A stretch of 39,621 bases of DNA from Deltaproteobacteria bacterium (GCA_020852715.1 JADZAE010000077.1:1-39621), one strand, 5' to 3'. Positions 1 through 9,133 are shown, counted from the stretch's first letter. The notes: generated by a model not told the origin, from the letters alone. Program-made: numbers and translations.

Positions 1-129
1 GTTCATAACGGCAAAAAGTTTTTACCTGTTTTCGTTACTGAGAATATGGTGGGGCACAAACTCGGTGAGTTTGCTCCGACAAGGACATTCCATGCTCACT
101 CCGGAAATAAGGCAGAGGCAACAAAATAA
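1..129 (+). CDS. rpsS: 30S ribosomal protein S19, C-terminal part (start outside window)
   Basis: The first 42 codons form the end of S19, which with S13 binds the head of 16S rRNA. The S19 core is readable: the VHNGK segment, [16 protein letters not shown], and the closing APTRTFHAH block, which is nearly invariant in the family. A short GNKAEATK tail follows before TAA. The 5' part lies beyond the window edge. It is the upstream member of the S10 operon and is followed 6 nt later by rplV, the standard order. Confidence 0.95.
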   Translation, partial: VHNGKKFLPVFVTENMVGHKLGEFAPTRTFHAHSGNKAEATK

Positions 130-135
130 GCGCGG

Positions 136-504
136 ATGGTAAAGATGAAAAAGCGTATTAAAGAACAAGGATACATAGCAAGAGCGAAACTAAGCAATGT
201 TCGGGTTAGCCCGCGCAAAGCACGTTTGGTGGCCGATCTGATTCGCGGCCGGAAAGTTCAAACTGCTGTTGATGTATTAAACTTCAACGACAAAAAGACT
301 GCTCCGTTGATGAAAAAGCTACTGCTCTCCGCTGTAGCTAATGCCAAGGATAGGGCCAATGTCGATATCGATGAATTGAAGGTGGCCAGTGTTCAGGTTG
401 CTGAAGGACGTAGGCATAAAAGATTCCTGCCTCGAGCCCAGGGACGTGCCACACCTTTGATCAAAAGACATAGCACGATTACCATTACATTAGATGAGCA
501 ATAG
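136..504 (+). CDS. rplV: 50S ribosomal protein L22
   Basis: L22 lines the peptide exit tunnel and contacts all domains of 23S rRNA. Family blocks seen include VSPRKARLVADLIRGRKV near residues 25-42 and the C-terminal beta-hairpin with LPRAQGRATPLIKRHSTITI. At 122 aa it is about 10 residues longer than the E. coli protein, all at the N terminus. The start is uncertain: ATG 136 and ATG 145 are both in frame and neither has a clear ribosome binding site. It lies between rpsS and rpsC as in most bacteria. Confidence 0.95.
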   Translation: MVKMKKRIKEQGYIARAKLSNVRVSPRKARLVADLIRGRKVQTAVDVLNFNDKKTAPLMKKLLLSAVANAKDRANVDIDELKVASVQVAEGRRHKRFLPRAQGRATPLIKRHSTITITLDEQ

Positions 505-542
505 TCAGATTTAGAGATAGGATAACTAAAAGGAATAAATAA

Positions 543-1199
543 ATGGGTCAAAAAGTTCATCCACACGGCTTTAGATTAGGAGTAACAAAAACTTGGGTAT
601 CGCGTTGGTATCGCAAGAAGGGCTACTCTGAACAGCTTCATCAGGATTTTTTCTTGCGTGATTATGTCACCAAAAAGCTTGCCGGTGCAGGAATTTCCAG
701 TGTTGAAATTGAGCGTGCCGCCAGCCGCGTTAAGTTGAACGTGCGCACAGCTCGCCCGGGTTTGGTCATTGGTAAAAAAGGAAAAGACATTGAGGATTTA
801 CGTGCCGAACTCAAAGAGCTGGTCGGCCGTGATATCACCATCAATATCATTGAAGTTAGAAAGCCTGATTTAGATGCCGCTTTGGTTGCTCAAAATGTAG
901 CCAACCAACTAGTGCGCCGCGTAGCTTATCGCCGTGCTATGAAAGATGTAATCGGTAAAGCAATGCGTATGGGCGCTGAGGGCATAAAAGTTATGGTTGC
1001 AGGCCGTTTGGCCGGCGCGGATATTGCCCGCACTGAGTGGAGCCGTGAAGGCCGCGTGCCTTTGCACACACTGCGCGCGCAGATTGATTATGGTTTTGCC
1101 GAAGCCCTAACCACATACGGAATTATCGGCATTAAAGTTTGGATTTTTAGGGGTGAGCTTGCTGAGAATATCGACTCATCTGAGCATGTAACACTGTAA
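543..1199 (+). CDS. rpsC: 30S ribosomal protein S3
   Basis: S3 sits at the mRNA entry channel of the small subunit. The protein begins with the family signature [13 protein letters not shown]. It carries the KH RNA-binding motif around [15 protein letters not shown] (about residues 73-87) and the C-terminal S3 domain with [13 protein letters not shown] and the IDYG segment. Its 218 aa is a normal length for a short-tailed S3. GGAATAAATAA precedes the ATG, giving a usable Shine-Dalgarno. It is 38 nt after rplV and 28 nt before rplP. Confidence 0.97.
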   Translation: MGQKVHPHGFRLGVTKTWVSRWYRKKGYSEQLHQDFFLRDYVTKKLAGAGISSVEIERAASRVKLNVRTARPGLVIGKKGKDIEDLRAELKELVGRDITINIIEVRKPDLDAALVAQNVANQLVRRVAYRRAMKDVIGKAMRMGAEGIKVMVAGRLAGADIARTEWSREGRVPLHTLRAQIDYGFAEALTTYGIIGIKVWIFRGELAENIDSSEHVTL

Positions 1200-1227
1200 G
1201 CTAAGGAAAAGGGGAGTTTAACAGGAT

Positions 1228-1647
1228 ATGTTAGCGCCAAAAAAGATAAAACACCGCAAGCAGATGAAGCAGGTTCGCCATTTGCGCGGCGTGGAGACAC
1301 GCGGCACAACCTGCGCCTTTGGTGATTATGGATTGATGTCACTGGATTCAACTTGGATTACTAACCGTCAGATCGAAGCAGCGCGTGTGGCGATCAATCG
1401 TTGCTTAAAGCGTGGTGGTAAGGTTTGGATTCGTATTTTTCCGGATAAGCCACTGACGAAAAAGCCGGCAGAAGTTCGTATGGGAAAAGGAAAAGGCGCT
1501 CCTGAGGTTTGGGTCGCTGAAGTACGCAAAGGACGTATTATGTATGAAATCAAAGGCGTCGATGCGGCTTTAGCTAAAGAAGCTCTTACTCTGGGCGCTA
1601 GCAAGCTCCCGGTTAATACTAGAATTGTAAGACGTCTTAGTGCTTAG
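1228..1647 (+). CDS. rplP: 50S ribosomal protein L16
   Basis: L16 organises the A-site tRNA contact region of the large subunit. The signature blocks [16 protein letters not shown] (about residues 84-99) and the N-terminal [13 protein letters not shown] are present, with the usual [14 protein letters not shown] segment between them. Length (139 aa) is typical. A purine-rich GGGGAG stretch lies about 14 nt before the ATG. It precedes rpmC in the standard S10 operon order. Confidence 0.97.
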   Translation: MLAPKKIKHRKQMKQVRHLRGVETRGTTCAFGDYGLMSLDSTWITNRQIEAARVAINRCLKRGGKVWIRIFPDKPLTKKPAEVRMGKGKGAPEVWVAEVRKGRIMYEIKGVDAALAKEALTLGASKLPVNTRIVRRLSA

Positions 1648-1662
1648 TTTGAGAGGTAAACA

Positions 1663-1860
1663 ATGAAACGCAAAGATAAGTTAAATGACTACCGCGGACA
1701 GAGCAAAGAGGCTTTGCACGCCAAAATCGACAGCTTGCAGCAAGAGCTGATGAATTTACGTTTTCGCAATGCTTCTAGACAGCTGGAAAAGACTGCTCAA
1801 ATCAGCTCAATTAAGAAGGATATTGCACGTATTCACACAATTTTAAGAGAAGCGGAGTAG
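1663..1860 (+). CDS. rpmC: 50S ribosomal protein L29
   Basis: L29 is a small two-helix protein near the exit tunnel, where trigger factor and SRP dock. The family motif LMNLRFRNASRQLEKT is visible around residues 30-45, followed by the IKKDIARIHTILRE helix. Length (65 aa) is typical. It starts 15 nt after rplP with the GAGAGG Shine-Dalgarno and ends 10 nt before rpsQ. Confidence 0.96.
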   Translation: MKRKDKLNDYRGQSKEALHAKIDSLQQELMNLRFRNASRQLEKTAQISSIKKDIARIHTILREAE

Positions 1861-1870
1861 AGGAACTATT

Positions 1871-2140
1871 ATGGCAGAGAAAGAAGCAAAACGTGGTTTA
1901 GCTAAAACACGACAAGGGCGTGTAATCAGCAACAAAATGGACAAAACCGTTGTTGTGGCAATTACCACGCACAAGAAGCACGCTCAGTATGGCAAATATG
2001 TATTGAGCACAAAAAAATATGTGGCCCACGACGACAAGAACGAATGCCAGATAGGAGATCTTGTTTCACTGATTGAGAGTCGGCCGCTAAGTAAGACTAA
2101 GCGCTGGCGCGTTAACCAAGTCGTAGAAAAGGCCGTATAA
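1871..2140 (+). CDS. rpsQ: 30S ribosomal protein S17
   Basis: S17 is a primary 16S rRNA-binding protein with an OB fold. The motifs [14 protein letters not shown] (about residues 16-29) and [12 protein letters not shown] near the C terminus are diagnostic. A short charged N-terminal extension brings it to 89 aa, slightly longer than in E. coli. It is followed by a strong GGAGG that serves rplN. Confidence 0.97.
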   Translation: MAEKEAKRGLAKTRQGRVISNKMDKTVVVAITTHKKHAQYGKYVLSTKKYVAHDDKNECQIGDLVSLIESRPLSKTKRWRVNQVVEKAV

Positions 2141-2150
2141 GGAGGGCATT

Positions 2151-2519
2151 ATGATTCAGCAGGAAACAGTGCTTGATGTAGCGGATAATTCAGGCGCACG
2201 AAAAGTAATGTGTATCAAAGTGCTCGGCGGCTCGAAGCGGCGTTATGCTTCAGTCGGAGACATTATTGTTGTCTCTGTTAAAGAAGCATTGCCGAACTCC
2301 AAGATCAAAAGAGGTTCTGTGCAGAAAGCTGTTGTTGTGCGCACAGCCAAAGAAATTGCCCGCGAGGATGGATCATATATCCGCTTCGATGCAAACTCCG
2401 CGGTGCTTATCAATCAGGGAAAAGAGCCGATCGGCAACCGTATTTTTGGACCAGTGGCACGTGAGTTACGTGGTAAAGATTTTATGAAAATCATATCTTT
2501 AGCTCCTGAGGTATTATAA
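2151..2519 (+). CDS. rplN: 50S ribosomal protein L14
   Basis: L14 forms part of the intersubunit bridge surface and is the first gene of the classical spc operon. Motifs [17 protein letters not shown] at the N terminus and the [13 protein letters not shown] block near residues 97-109 identify it. It has the universal 122 aa length and a strong GGAGG Shine-Dalgarno 6 nt upstream. Its TAA overlaps the ATG of rplX by one base, implying coupled translation. Confidence 0.98.
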   Translation: MIQQETVLDVADNSGARKVMCIKVLGGSKRRYASVGDIIVVSVKEALPNSKIKRGSVQKAVVVRTAKEIAREDGSYIRFDANSAVLINQGKEPIGNRIFGPVARELRGKDFMKIISLAPEVL

Positions 2520-2914
2520 TGGCTAGAAAATTAGCAAAAAAAGGAATCAATAAACATGATTTCACTACTCTGTTACGCACAGGCGATACCGTCATGGTTA
2601 TCTCCGGCGGCAACAGCAAGTCTAGAGAGATCAAGGGACAGACAGGGAAAATCCTTCGTTTCAACACCAAGCGCTGCCGCGTGTTTATCGAGGGGGTAAA
2701 TATGATCAAACGTCACAAACGTGCACGTTCGGCGCAGGAAGTCGGCGGAATCATCGAGAAAGAAGGTTCGGTGCATATTTCCAATGTCATGTATTTCAGC
2801 GATGAGCTTAAGCGCCCGCTACGCTTACGGCAAAAGCTTTTAGATAATGGCAAAAAAGTTAGAGGGTTCACTCACCCTGAGACCAAGAAATTTGAACAAA
2901 TTGATGCTGCATAA
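2519..2914 (+). CDS. rplX: 50S ribosomal protein L24, long form
   Basis: L24 is an assembly initiator of the large subunit. The KOW motif region [26 protein letters not shown] (roughly residues 20-45) and the following [31 protein letters not shown] identify it. At 131 aa it is longer than the usual ~105. The extra sequence is a basic N-terminal stretch of about 18 residues and a longer C terminus. It starts on the last base of rplN. Confidence 0.94.
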   Translation: MARKLAKKGINKHDFTTLLRTGDTVMVISGGNSKSREIKGQTGKILRFNTKRCRVFIEGVNMIKRHKRARSAQEVGGIIEKEGSVHISNVMYFSDELKRPLRLRQKLLDNGKKVRGFTHPETKKFEQIDAA

Positions 2915-2925
2915 TGGAGAAAAGC

Positions 2926-3465
2926 ATGAAGGCTCGTTTGCAAGAAAAGTATGAGAAGCAGGTAGTGCCAACGCTCAAAGAGCAGTTTGGTTATGCCAAT
3001 GTTAATAGTATCCCTCGTTTGGATAAAATTGTCATTAACATGGGTGTAGGCGAGGCATTACAAAACGCTAAAGCCATTGAATTTGCGGTTAACGACTTAA
3101 CAGCAATCAGCGGGCAAAAACCGGTGATTCGCCGTTCTCGCAAGTCAATCGCTAATTTCAAGCTGCGCGAGGGACAGCCGATTGGCGTGAGTGTTACATT
3201 GCGCCGTCGCAAAATGTATGAGTTCCTCGATCGCTTGATTTCCATTGGGCTACCACGCGTACGTGACTTTCGTGGAGTTCCGAAAAACTCTTTTGATGGT
3301 AAGGGCAACTACTCTTTGGGGCTTAATGAACAAATCATTTTCCCGGAGATTGATATTGAGAAGACCTTGCTCAGAGGAATGAATATTACATTTGTAACTA
3401 CAGCCACCAACAACGATGAAGGCCGTGCGCTTTTATCTGGGTTTGGCTTTCCGTTCAGACAATAA
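2926..3465 (+). CDS. rplE: 50S ribosomal protein L5
   Basis: L5 binds 5S rRNA and contacts P-site tRNA. The motifs [37 protein letters not shown] and [16 protein letters not shown] are all present. I chose ATG 2926 instead of ATG 2914: GGAGAA lies 5 nt upstream of 2926, and this start gives 179 aa, the standard L5 length. The earlier ATG overlaps the rplX stop and would add MEKS. Next gene is rpsN. Confidence 0.96.
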   Translation: MKARLQEKYEKQVVPTLKEQFGYANVNSIPRLDKIVINMGVGEALQNAKAIEFAVNDLTAISGQKPVIRRSRKSIANFKLREGQPIGVSVTLRRRKMYEFLDRLISIGLPRVRDFRGVPKNSFDGKGNYSLGLNEQIIFPEIDIEKTLLRGMNITFVTTATNNDEGRALLSGFGFPFRQ

Positions 3466-3486
3466 CTGGAGATAGGATAATCAGGC

Positions 3487-3672
3487 ATGGCAAAGAAATC
3501 TTTAATAATTAAGTCAAAGAGGACACCAAAGTTTAAGGTAAGAGCATACAACCGCTGTGAATGCTGCGGTCGCCCGCGTTCATATTACCGCAAGTTTGGT
3601 TTGTGTCGTCTGTGTTTACGCAAACGCGCACTCCTTGGAGAAATACCGGGTTTAACTAAGGCAAGTTGGTAA
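3487..3672 (+). CDS. rpsN: 30S ribosomal protein S14, zinc-binding type Z
   Basis: This is the short 61-aa S14 with a zinc ribbon: CECC near residues 24-27 and CRLC near 40-43 provide the four cysteines. It is followed by the family ending [18 protein letters not shown]. This C+ form replaces the ~100-aa zinc-free version of many Proteobacteria. It lies at its usual site between rplE and rpsH. Confidence 0.97.
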   Translation: MAKKSLIIKSKRTPKFKVRAYNRCECCGRPRSYYRKFGLCRLCLRKRALLGEIPGLTKASW

Positions 3673-3682
3673 GAGGTGCTAT

Positions 3683-4081
3683 ATGATGACTGATCCCATT
3701 TCAGATCTTTTAACAAGAATACGTAATGCGCAAACAGCCGGACACAAAACTGTGACTGTTCCCGCATCGACGAAGAAGATGCAAATTATTCAAGTCTTGC
3801 TCGCTGAGGGTTATATCGAAAGCGTGCAACAAGATGAGGATGACAAAGGCAAGAAATCTTTTCGTATTGTGCTACGCTATGACAATTGCGGTGTTCCGGC
3901 GATTCGCGAGCTTAAGCGCGTCAGTAAGAGCGGCCGCCGTGCTTATGTTAAAGTTGATGAGATTCCATTTTATCGCTCCGGATTGGGAACGGTGATTGTT
4001 TCCACATCGCAGGGCATGATGACTGGCCGTGAAGCGAAGCGGCAAAATATTGGCGGTGAGTTAATTTGTTCTATTTTTTAG
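3683..4081 (+). CDS. rpsH: 30S ribosomal protein S8
   Basis: S8 binds the central domain of 16S rRNA; in E. coli it also represses its own spc mRNA. The N-terminal [16 protein letters not shown] and the C-terminal [28 protein letters not shown] blocks are diagnostic. Two adjacent ATG codons (3683 and 3686) are possible starts, after a GAGGTG Shine-Dalgarno. Length of 131-132 aa is normal. Confidence 0.97.
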   Translation: MMTDPISDLLTRIRNAQTAGHKTVTVPASTKKMQIIQVLLAEGYIESVQQDEDDKGKKSFRIVLRYDNCGVPAIRELKRVSKSGRRAYVKVDEIPFYRSGLGTVIVSTSQGMMTGREAKRQNIGGELICSIF

Positions 4082-4093
4082 GGAGAACAGACG

Positions 4094-4642
4094 ATGTCTC
4101 GAATTGGTAATCATCCCATCGAACTGCCTCAAGGGGTCAAAGTTCAGGTTGTGGGGCAAACAATTAAAGTTGAAGGTCCCAAGGGGAAATTGGAAAGAAT
4201 CATGCGCTCTGAAATCAAGTGTAAACAAGAGGGCAATTCCCTGGTGTTCACTAGAGCCGATGATTCCAAACCCTGTCGTGCTTACCACGGTATGGAGCGG
4301 GCGCTAGTTAACAACATGGTCACTGGCGTATCCAGAGGATTTGAGAAGATACTGGATATCATCGGCGTGGGTTATCGCGTTGATGTCAAGGGCGATGTTG
4401 TTGACTTAGCTTTAGGTTTTTCTCATCCGGTAGAGTTTAAGCTTCCGGCCGGTGTGAAAGGCAGCCTGATTAAAGAAGGTCGCGAAATAGCATTGAAACT
4501 CGAAGGCTCCGATAGGCAGCTGGTTATGGAAATAGCCGCGCGTATTCGCCGCATCAGACCGCCGGAGTGTTATAAAGGAAAGGGTGTTCGTTATCGTGGC
4601 GAGCAAATCAAGCTCAAGGCCGGCAAGACAGGTAAGAAATAA
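4094..4642 (+). CDS. rplF: 50S ribosomal protein L6
   Basis: L6 lies near the sarcin-ricin loop and the factor-binding site. The start MSRIGNHPIELPQGV, the GVSRGFEKILDIIGVGYR segment in the middle and the C-terminal RRIRPPECYKGKGVRYRGE signature identify it. Its 182 aa is close to the family norm. It follows rpsH by 12 nt with a GGGAG Shine-Dalgarno. Confidence 0.98.
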   Translation: MSRIGNHPIELPQGVKVQVVGQTIKVEGPKGKLERIMRSEIKCKQEGNSLVFTRADDSKPCRAYHGMERALVNNMVTGVSRGFEKILDIIGVGYRVDVKGDVVDLALGFSHPVEFKLPAGVKGSLIKEGREIALKLEGSDRQLVMEIAARIRRIRPPECYKGKGVRYRGEQIKLKAGKTGKK

Positions 4643-4675
4643 GTTTAATTAGATAGCAATTTAAATAGAGGGCCT

Positions 4676-5038
4676 ATGGACAAGGCAAAAGTAAGAAGAG
4701 AAACACGTGAAAGACGCAAAATGGGACAGCGCAAGAAAGTGCAAGGCACTGTCGAGCGACCTCGTTTATGTATTTATAGAAGTCTTCATTACACCTATGC
4801 TCAGCTAATCAATGATGCCTCGGGCACAGTGATTGGCTCTGCTTCTACTAAGCAAGTTATTGCTGAGAAAAGCTCATCCAAGTCAGTGGAGAGCGCCAAG
4901 GCTTTGGGTAAGAAAATTGCCGAGATTGCCAAGGAAAAGAAGATTGAGAAAGTTGTATTTGATCGCAATGGCTACTTATACCACGGCCGTATCGCCGCGG
5001 TAGCCGAAGGAGCCAGAGAAGCCGGATTAAATTTCTAA
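4676..5038 (+). CDS. rplR: 50S ribosomal protein L18
   Basis: L18 helps bind 5S rRNA to the large subunit. The motifs RPRLCIYRSLHYTYAQLINDASGTVIGSAST and the C-terminal FDRNGYLYHGRIAAVAEGAREAGL are characteristic. 120 aa is typical. GAGGG lies a few bases before the ATG. It sits between rplF and rpsE as expected. Confidence 0.97.
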   Translation: MDKAKVRRETRERRKMGQRKKVQGTVERPRLCIYRSLHYTYAQLINDASGTVIGSASTKQVIAEKSSSKSVESAKALGKKIAEIAKEKKIEKVVFDRNGYLYHGRIAAVAEGAREAGLNF

Positions 5039-5053
5039 AGTTGGGAGAAAAAA

Positions 5054-5605
5054 ATGGGAGCAAAATATAAAAGGCCGGTTAACAGAAAGATTAGCGCTAG
5101 AAGCTGCGGCGAGCTTACTGAAAAGGTAATAAGTATTGCCCGTGTAGCAAAAGTGGTAAAAGGCGGCAGGCGATTTAGCTTTAGCGCGCTGGTGGTTGTT
5201 GGCGATGGTAACGGGTCGGTCGGCTATGGCTTGGGTAAAGCTAATGAAGTACCTGATGCAATTCGCAAAGGCACAGAGGCTGCTCGCAAAAGTTTGGTAA
5301 AAGTGCCTTTGGCTGGCGCAACCGTCCCTTACGAAGTTTGGGGACGCTCGGGCGCGGCTACAGTTCTGATGAAACCAGCCTCTCCGGGAACTGGAGTTAT
5401 TGCTGGTGGAACAGTTCGAGGCGTACTGGAAAAAGTTGGGATCGGCGACATTTTGACTAAATCTTATGGTTCAAGAAATCCGCATAACGTGTTGGGCGCA
5501 GTGTTTAATGGCCTCTTGCAGCTTGAAGGATTAGATGAAGTAGCAACCAGACGGCGTAAAAGTTCGGAAGATTTGGAATTCCGTCCGTATGGCGCACAAA
5601 AGTAA
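5054..5605 (+). CDS. rpsE: 30S ribosomal protein S5
   Basis: S5 acts at the mRNA entrance and in decoding fidelity. The double-stranded RNA-binding domain includes [21 protein letters not shown] and [22 protein letters not shown]. The C-terminal domain has [35 protein letters not shown]. Its 183 aa is slightly longer than E. coli S5. A good GGGAG Shine-Dalgarno precedes it. Confidence 0.98.
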   Translation: MGAKYKRPVNRKISARSCGELTEKVISIARVAKVVKGGRRFSFSALVVVGDGNGSVGYGLGKANEVPDAIRKGTEAARKSLVKVPLAGATVPYEVWGRSGAATVLMKPASPGTGVIAGGTVRGVLEKVGIGDILTKSYGSRNPHNVLGAVFNGLLQLEGLDEVATRRRKSSEDLEFRPYGAQK

Positions 5606-5623
5606 GCCGGAGGAGAAGAGATT

Positions 5624-5812
5624 ATGGCTAATCAGAAAATAATAGTTAGACAGACACGCAGTGCAAACCGCCAGCCAAGCAAGCATTTAAAGACTTTGCA
5701 GGCTTTGGGGTTGGGCCGCATTGGCAAGAGCAAGCTTCATGAAAGCACTCCTTCACTGATGGGAATGGTAAAGTCTGTTTGTCACTTAGTGGAAATTGAT
5801 AAAGTTAAGTAG
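5624..5812 (+). CDS. rpmD: 50S ribosomal protein L30
   Basis: The 62-aa protein matches L30, a large-subunit protein. QTRSANRQPSKHLKTLQALGLGRIGKS contains the central motif, and GMVKSVCHLVEID at the C terminus matches the family pattern. A strong GGAGGAGA ribosome binding site lies 18-8 nt before the ATG. It is followed by rplO after 7 nt. Confidence 0.95.
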   Translation: MANQKIIVRQTRSANRQPSKHLKTLQALGLGRIGKSKLHESTPSLMGMVKSVCHLVEIDKVK

Positions 5813-5819
5813 GATTAAC

Positions 5820-6293
5820 ATGAGCAAGAAAAACGAATCTACAAGTCTTTCCAATTTGGCCCCGGCAAAAGGGTCCCGTAAGACAAGAAAGCGTAAAGGC
5901 CTCGGTGAAAGCTCGGGCTTAGGTAAAACAGCCGGTCGTGGTTATAAAGGCCAGCGCGCCCGTACCAGCGGTAATGTTAGAGCCGGTTTTGAGGGCGGAC
6001 AGATGCCTTTGTCTCGTCGTTTACCAAAAGTAGGATTTAAATCCAGAAGGAAGCTGACAGGTGTAAACCTATATGCTGTTGTTAAAACATCTCAGTTAGA
6101 GAAGCTGGGGTTAAGCGAAATTTCAATGCAGGCACTTAAGGACGCGCGCTTAGTATCGGGCAAAGGCACCAAAGTAAAAATCTTGTTCAGCGGCGAAGTG
6201 TCCAAAAAATTTACTGTGGAAGCTCATGCTGTATCGGCTTCGGCAAAAGAAGCGATTGAAAAGAAGGGTGGAGAGGTTAAGTTGCTAGCTTAA
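5820..6293 (+). CDS. rplO: 50S ribosomal protein L15
   Basis: L15 is a late-assembly large-subunit protein. The glycine-rich KRKGLGESSGLGKTAGRGYKGQ region and the FEGGQMPLSRRLPKVGF motif are diagnostic. I set the start at ATG 5820, preceded by AGGATTA. An earlier in-frame ATG at 5796 lies inside rpmD and would add eight residues not typical of L15. This gives 157 aa. It is the last r-protein before secY. Confidence 0.96.
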   Translation: MSKKNESTSLSNLAPAKGSRKTRKRKGLGESSGLGKTAGRGYKGQRARTSGNVRAGFEGGQMPLSRRLPKVGFKSRRKLTGVNLYAVVKTSQLEKLGLSEISMQALKDARLVSGKGTKVKILFSGEVSKKFTVEAHAVSASAKEAIEKKGGEVKLLA

Positions 6294-6312
6294 TAGATAG
6301 GGAGCGTGGGCA

Positions 6313-7659
6313 GTGATCAACGGATTCGGCGAATCGTTTAAAATTCCGGAACTACGTAAACGAGTTTTTTTTACAATAATGATGCTTGTCATTTATCGTA
6401 TCGGGGTATTTGTGCCCACCCCGGGTATTGATGCTGATAAGTTTAAAGATCTTTTTGAGCAAGCTTCCAGTTCGCTTTTTGGCGTAGTTAATATGTTCTC
6501 CGGTGGTGCTTTGGAGAACTTTTCTATTTTTACCCTGGGCATTATGCCTTACATCTCAGTGTCTATTATTATGCAGCTCATGCAGGGTGTCTTTAAGCCC
6601 CTAGAGGAGCTAGCCAAAGAAGGTGAGCAGGGAAGACGCAAAATATCCAGATACACACGAATCATAACAGTATTTCTCGCGCTCTTTCAGGGTTACATGA
6701 TTAGCATGGGCTTGGAGAAGCAAGGCCTCGTTATCGGTGGCGGTTTTGGTTTCCGTGTAGAAACAGCCATCACGCTAACCGCCGGAACAATGTTTGTGAT
6801 GTGGTTAGGTGAGCAGATTACTGAGCGCGGATTAGGTAATGGAATTTCCATTGTCATCATGGCCGGTATCGTCGCCAGAATGCCGGCGACGATTGGTCAG
6901 ACTATGGATCTGATGACAACTAATGAAATTTCACCGGCTAAAGTCCTTCTATTATTTGTGTTTGCTGTAATGACAATTGCCTTTATAGTTTTTTGCGAAC
7001 AGGCTTTGCGAAAAATTCCGGTGCAATATCCTAAGCGTGCCGTTGGTCGGCAAATGACTCAAGCTGTCACCCAGCATCTGCCCTTAAAGATCAATAGTTC
7101 CGGAGTTATTCCGCCAATTTTTGCATCGACTTTGCTTTCTTTTCCTCTGATGATTATTCAATTTGGTCAGATTGGCTTCTTACAGCCCTATGTTAATTAT
7201 TTTTATCAAGGTAGCTGGATATATGAGTTAGTGTTTGCCTTATTGATTACCTTTTTTGCCTTTTTCTACACGGCAATAGTCTTCGATCCGGAAAAAGTGG
7301 CAGAAAACTTAAAACGCAATGGCGGCTTTGTTCCCACGGTGCGCCCGGGGAAAGATACAGCCGAGTATTTAGATAATGTGCTTAAGCGTTTAACTGTTTG
7401 GGGATCCGTTTATTTGAGCTTGATATGTATTTTGCCACAAATCGTTTATCGGGAGTTAAATGCCAGTAGTTTTATTTATTTCTTCGGCGGGACAGCGGTG
7501 TTGATTGTTGTCGGTGTGGTACTGGATACAATCAGGCAAATCGAGTCTCATGTTGTGTCGCGCAACTATGATACATTCATGAAAAAAGGATTTGGCAAAA
7601 TGCGAGGCGGTGCAACTGCGGCTATGCCTCACATGAAAGGCAGATTAATACAAAGGTAG
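6313..7659 (+). CDS. secY: Protein translocase subunit SecY
   Basis: SecY is the channel subunit of the Sec translocon in the inner membrane. The 448-aa protein has about ten hydrophobic spans. Signature stretches are VFVPTPGIDADKF near residue 33, SGGALENFSIFTLGIMPYIS (about 64-83) and GLGNGISIVIMAGIV (about 176-190). The PVQYPKRAVGRQM loop and GGFVPTVRPGKDTAEYL follow later. The start is GTG 6313, after a GGGAGCG element. Its place between rplO and adk is the classical spc operon layout. Confidence 0.97.
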   Translation: MINGFGESFKIPELRKRVFFTIMMLVIYRIGVFVPTPGIDADKFKDLFEQASSSLFGVVNMFSGGALENFSIFTLGIMPYISVSIIMQLMQGVFKPLEELAKEGEQGRRKISRYTRIITVFLALFQGYMISMGLEKQGLVIGGGFGFRVETAITLTAGTMFVMWLGEQITERGLGNGISIVIMAGIVARMPATIGQTMDLMTTNEISPAKVLLLFVFAVMTIAFIVFCEQALRKIPVQYPKRAVGRQMTQAVTQHLPLKINSSGVIPPIFASTLLSFPLMIIQFGQIGFLQPYVNYFYQGSWIYELVFALLITFFAFFYTAIVFDPEKVAENLKRNGGFVPTVRPGKDTAEYLDNVLKRLTVWGSVYLSLICILPQIVYRELNASSFIYFFGGTAVLIVVGVVLDTIRQIESHVVSRNYDTFMKKGFGKMRGGATAAMPHMKGRLIQR

Positions 7660-7664
7660 ATATC

Positions 7665-8231
7665 ATGTATCGGATGATTTTTTTAGGTGCTCCCGGGGCA
7701 GGCAAAGGAACTCAGGCGCAGTTGTTTGCTGAATTTGCCAAAATTGCTCATATCAGCACCGGTGCTATGCTGCGTGAAGCTGTTGAGAAAGGGACAGCAT
7801 TAGGCCAGCAGGTGAAGCCAATCATTGAGTTCGGCGCTTTGGTTCCTGATTCCATGATGGTTGATTTAATTGCTGAGCGCATTACGCAGGGCGATTGTAG
7901 CAATGGCTATATTTTAGATGGATTCCCTCGCACCGTAGCTCAAGCTGAGGCTTTAGCGACAATGTTAGGGAAACGCCAGGAGAGCATCACCCATGCAGTT
8001 ATGTTTGATGTAACGGAAGATGATGTATTGCAGAGATTAGCGGGACGTCGAGGTCATGAGTCGCGCGCCGATGATTCTGCCGAAGTGCAGAAAGAGAGGT
8101 TGCGTATCTATCAGGAAAAGACAGCTCCGTTAATTGATTATTATAAAAATAAAGGTCAGCTTACTTGTGTAAAGGGCGATGCCGGCGTTGAAATTGTTCA
8201 AGGTCGTCTGAGAGAAGCGGTAAGCAAATAG
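7665..8231 (+). CDS. adk: Adenylate kinase, short-lid form
   Basis: Adenylate kinase interconverts ATP + AMP and 2 ADP in the cytoplasm. The P-loop GAPGAGKGTQA is at about residues 8-18. The AMP-binding STGAMLRE and the DGFPRTVAQAEAL motif (around residue 85) follow. At 188 aa it lacks the ~27-residue LID insertion and zinc site of the long form: GRRGHESRADD leads directly into the final ERLRIYQEKTAPLIDYY helix. It starts 5 nt after secY and is followed 4 nt later by map. Confidence 0.96.
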   Translation: MYRMIFLGAPGAGKGTQAQLFAEFAKIAHISTGAMLREAVEKGTALGQQVKPIIEFGALVPDSMMVDLIAERITQGDCSNGYILDGFPRTVAQAEALATMLGKRQESITHAVMFDVTEDDVLQRLAGRRGHESRADDSAEVQKERLRIYQEKTAPLIDYYKNKGQLTCVKGDAGVEIVQGRLREAVSK

Positions 8232-8235
8232 TTGA

Positions 8236-9006
8236 ATGTCAGTTGAGCTAAAAACTGAGGCGGAGATCAGTATAATGCGACGGGCTAATATGCTCGTTCA
8301 TGATACTCTCCAAATACTTGCTCAAATGGCAGCTCCGGGAGTAGCAACAAATGATCTTGATCGGCGAGCCAGAGAAATGCTGGCTCAGCATAATGCCCAG
8401 CCGGCTTTTTTAGGTTATCCATCGTCCAGCAGAAGCGTCGCACCTTTTCCGGGTGTGATTTGTGCTTCGCGCAATGAGGAAATCGTTCATGGGATTCCTA
8501 ATGATGAACCTCTGCGCGCCGGTGATATCCTGAGTATTGATTTTGGAACTTGCTTAGATGGTTATTACGGAGATTCCGCAATAACAGTAGCCATCGGAGA
8601 GATTGGTGCCGAAGCCAAACGCCTCATGGATGTTACTAAACAAAGTTTGGAGGATGCGATTAGCCAGTGTGTAGAAGGAAACCGTATTGGTGATGTTTCG
8701 TATGCTGTGCAATCTCGAGCAGAGAAGGCCGGTTACGGAGTAGTGCGGGAATTTGTTGGTCACGGGATTGGTCGCAATATGCATGAAGCGCCCCAAGTTC
8801 CGAATTTCGGTCGGCCCAATCAAGGCCGAGTTCTGAAAGCGGGCATGGTGATAGCGATTGAACCAATGATCACTGAGGGATCATTTGAGACCAAAATTCT
8901 CGGAGATGGTTGGACAGCAGTGACTAAAGATGGGAAATTAGCAGCCCATTTTGAGCATTCTGTAGCCATCACTAAGCGCGGTCCATTTGTGCTAAGCCGC
9001 CCCTAA
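8236..9006 (+). CDS. map: Methionine aminopeptidase, type I
   Basis: Map removes initiator methionine from new proteins. The pita-bread fold motifs are visible: LSIDFGTCLDGYYGDSA holds the two Asp metal ligands. GHGIGRNMHEAPQVPN holds the metal His and a second active-site His. MVIAIEPM and HFEHSVAIT hold the two Glu ligands. 256 aa is the normal type Ia length. There is almost no Shine-Dalgarno before ATG 8236, so translation is probably coupled to adk, 4 nt upstream. Confidence 0.97.
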   Translation: MSVELKTEAEISIMRRANMLVHDTLQILAQMAAPGVATNDLDRRAREMLAQHNAQPAFLGYPSSSRSVAPFPGVICASRNEEIVHGIPNDEPLRAGDILSIDFGTCLDGYYGDSAITVAIGEIGAEAKRLMDVTKQSLEDAISQCVEGNRIGDVSYAVQSRAEKAGYGVVREFVGHGIGRNMHEAPQVPNFGRPNQGRVLKAGMVIAIEPMITEGSFETKILGDGWTAVTKDGKLAAHFEHSVAITKRGPFVLSRP

Positions 9007-9010
9007 CAAT

Positions 9011-9105
9011 GCGGAATAGTGCATATTCGGCTTATTGACTTAATCAGTGTTTTAGTGGATAAAGCTGCGCCGAATAATTCATGGAGTAATTTGCTGATTT
9101 TCAGC
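9011..9105 (+). promoter_or_regulatory. Structured leader with overlapping promoter before the alpha operon
   Basis: The 127 bp between map and rpmJ is unusually structured. Segment 9011-9018 can pair with 9024-9031 (8 bp, one mismatch). The same second segment (ATTCGGC, 9025-9031) can instead pair perfectly with GCCGAAT at 9069-9075. A further perfect hairpin GCTGA-TTT-TCAGC spans 9093-9105. A plausible promoter, TTGACT 9035-9040 and GATAAA 9058-9063 with 17 bp spacing, lies between the arms. The mutually exclusive stems look like an attenuator or r-protein control site. This is inference from base pairing only. Confidence 0.45.
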
Positions 9106-9133
9106 TTAACGTATTTATTTAGAGGAATGGCAG

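Noticed and set aside
662..5063. Several minus-strand open frames of 60-105 codons within ribosomal protein genes
   Set aside because: They are shadows of highly biased coding sequence; none has a ribosome binding site or recognisable product.
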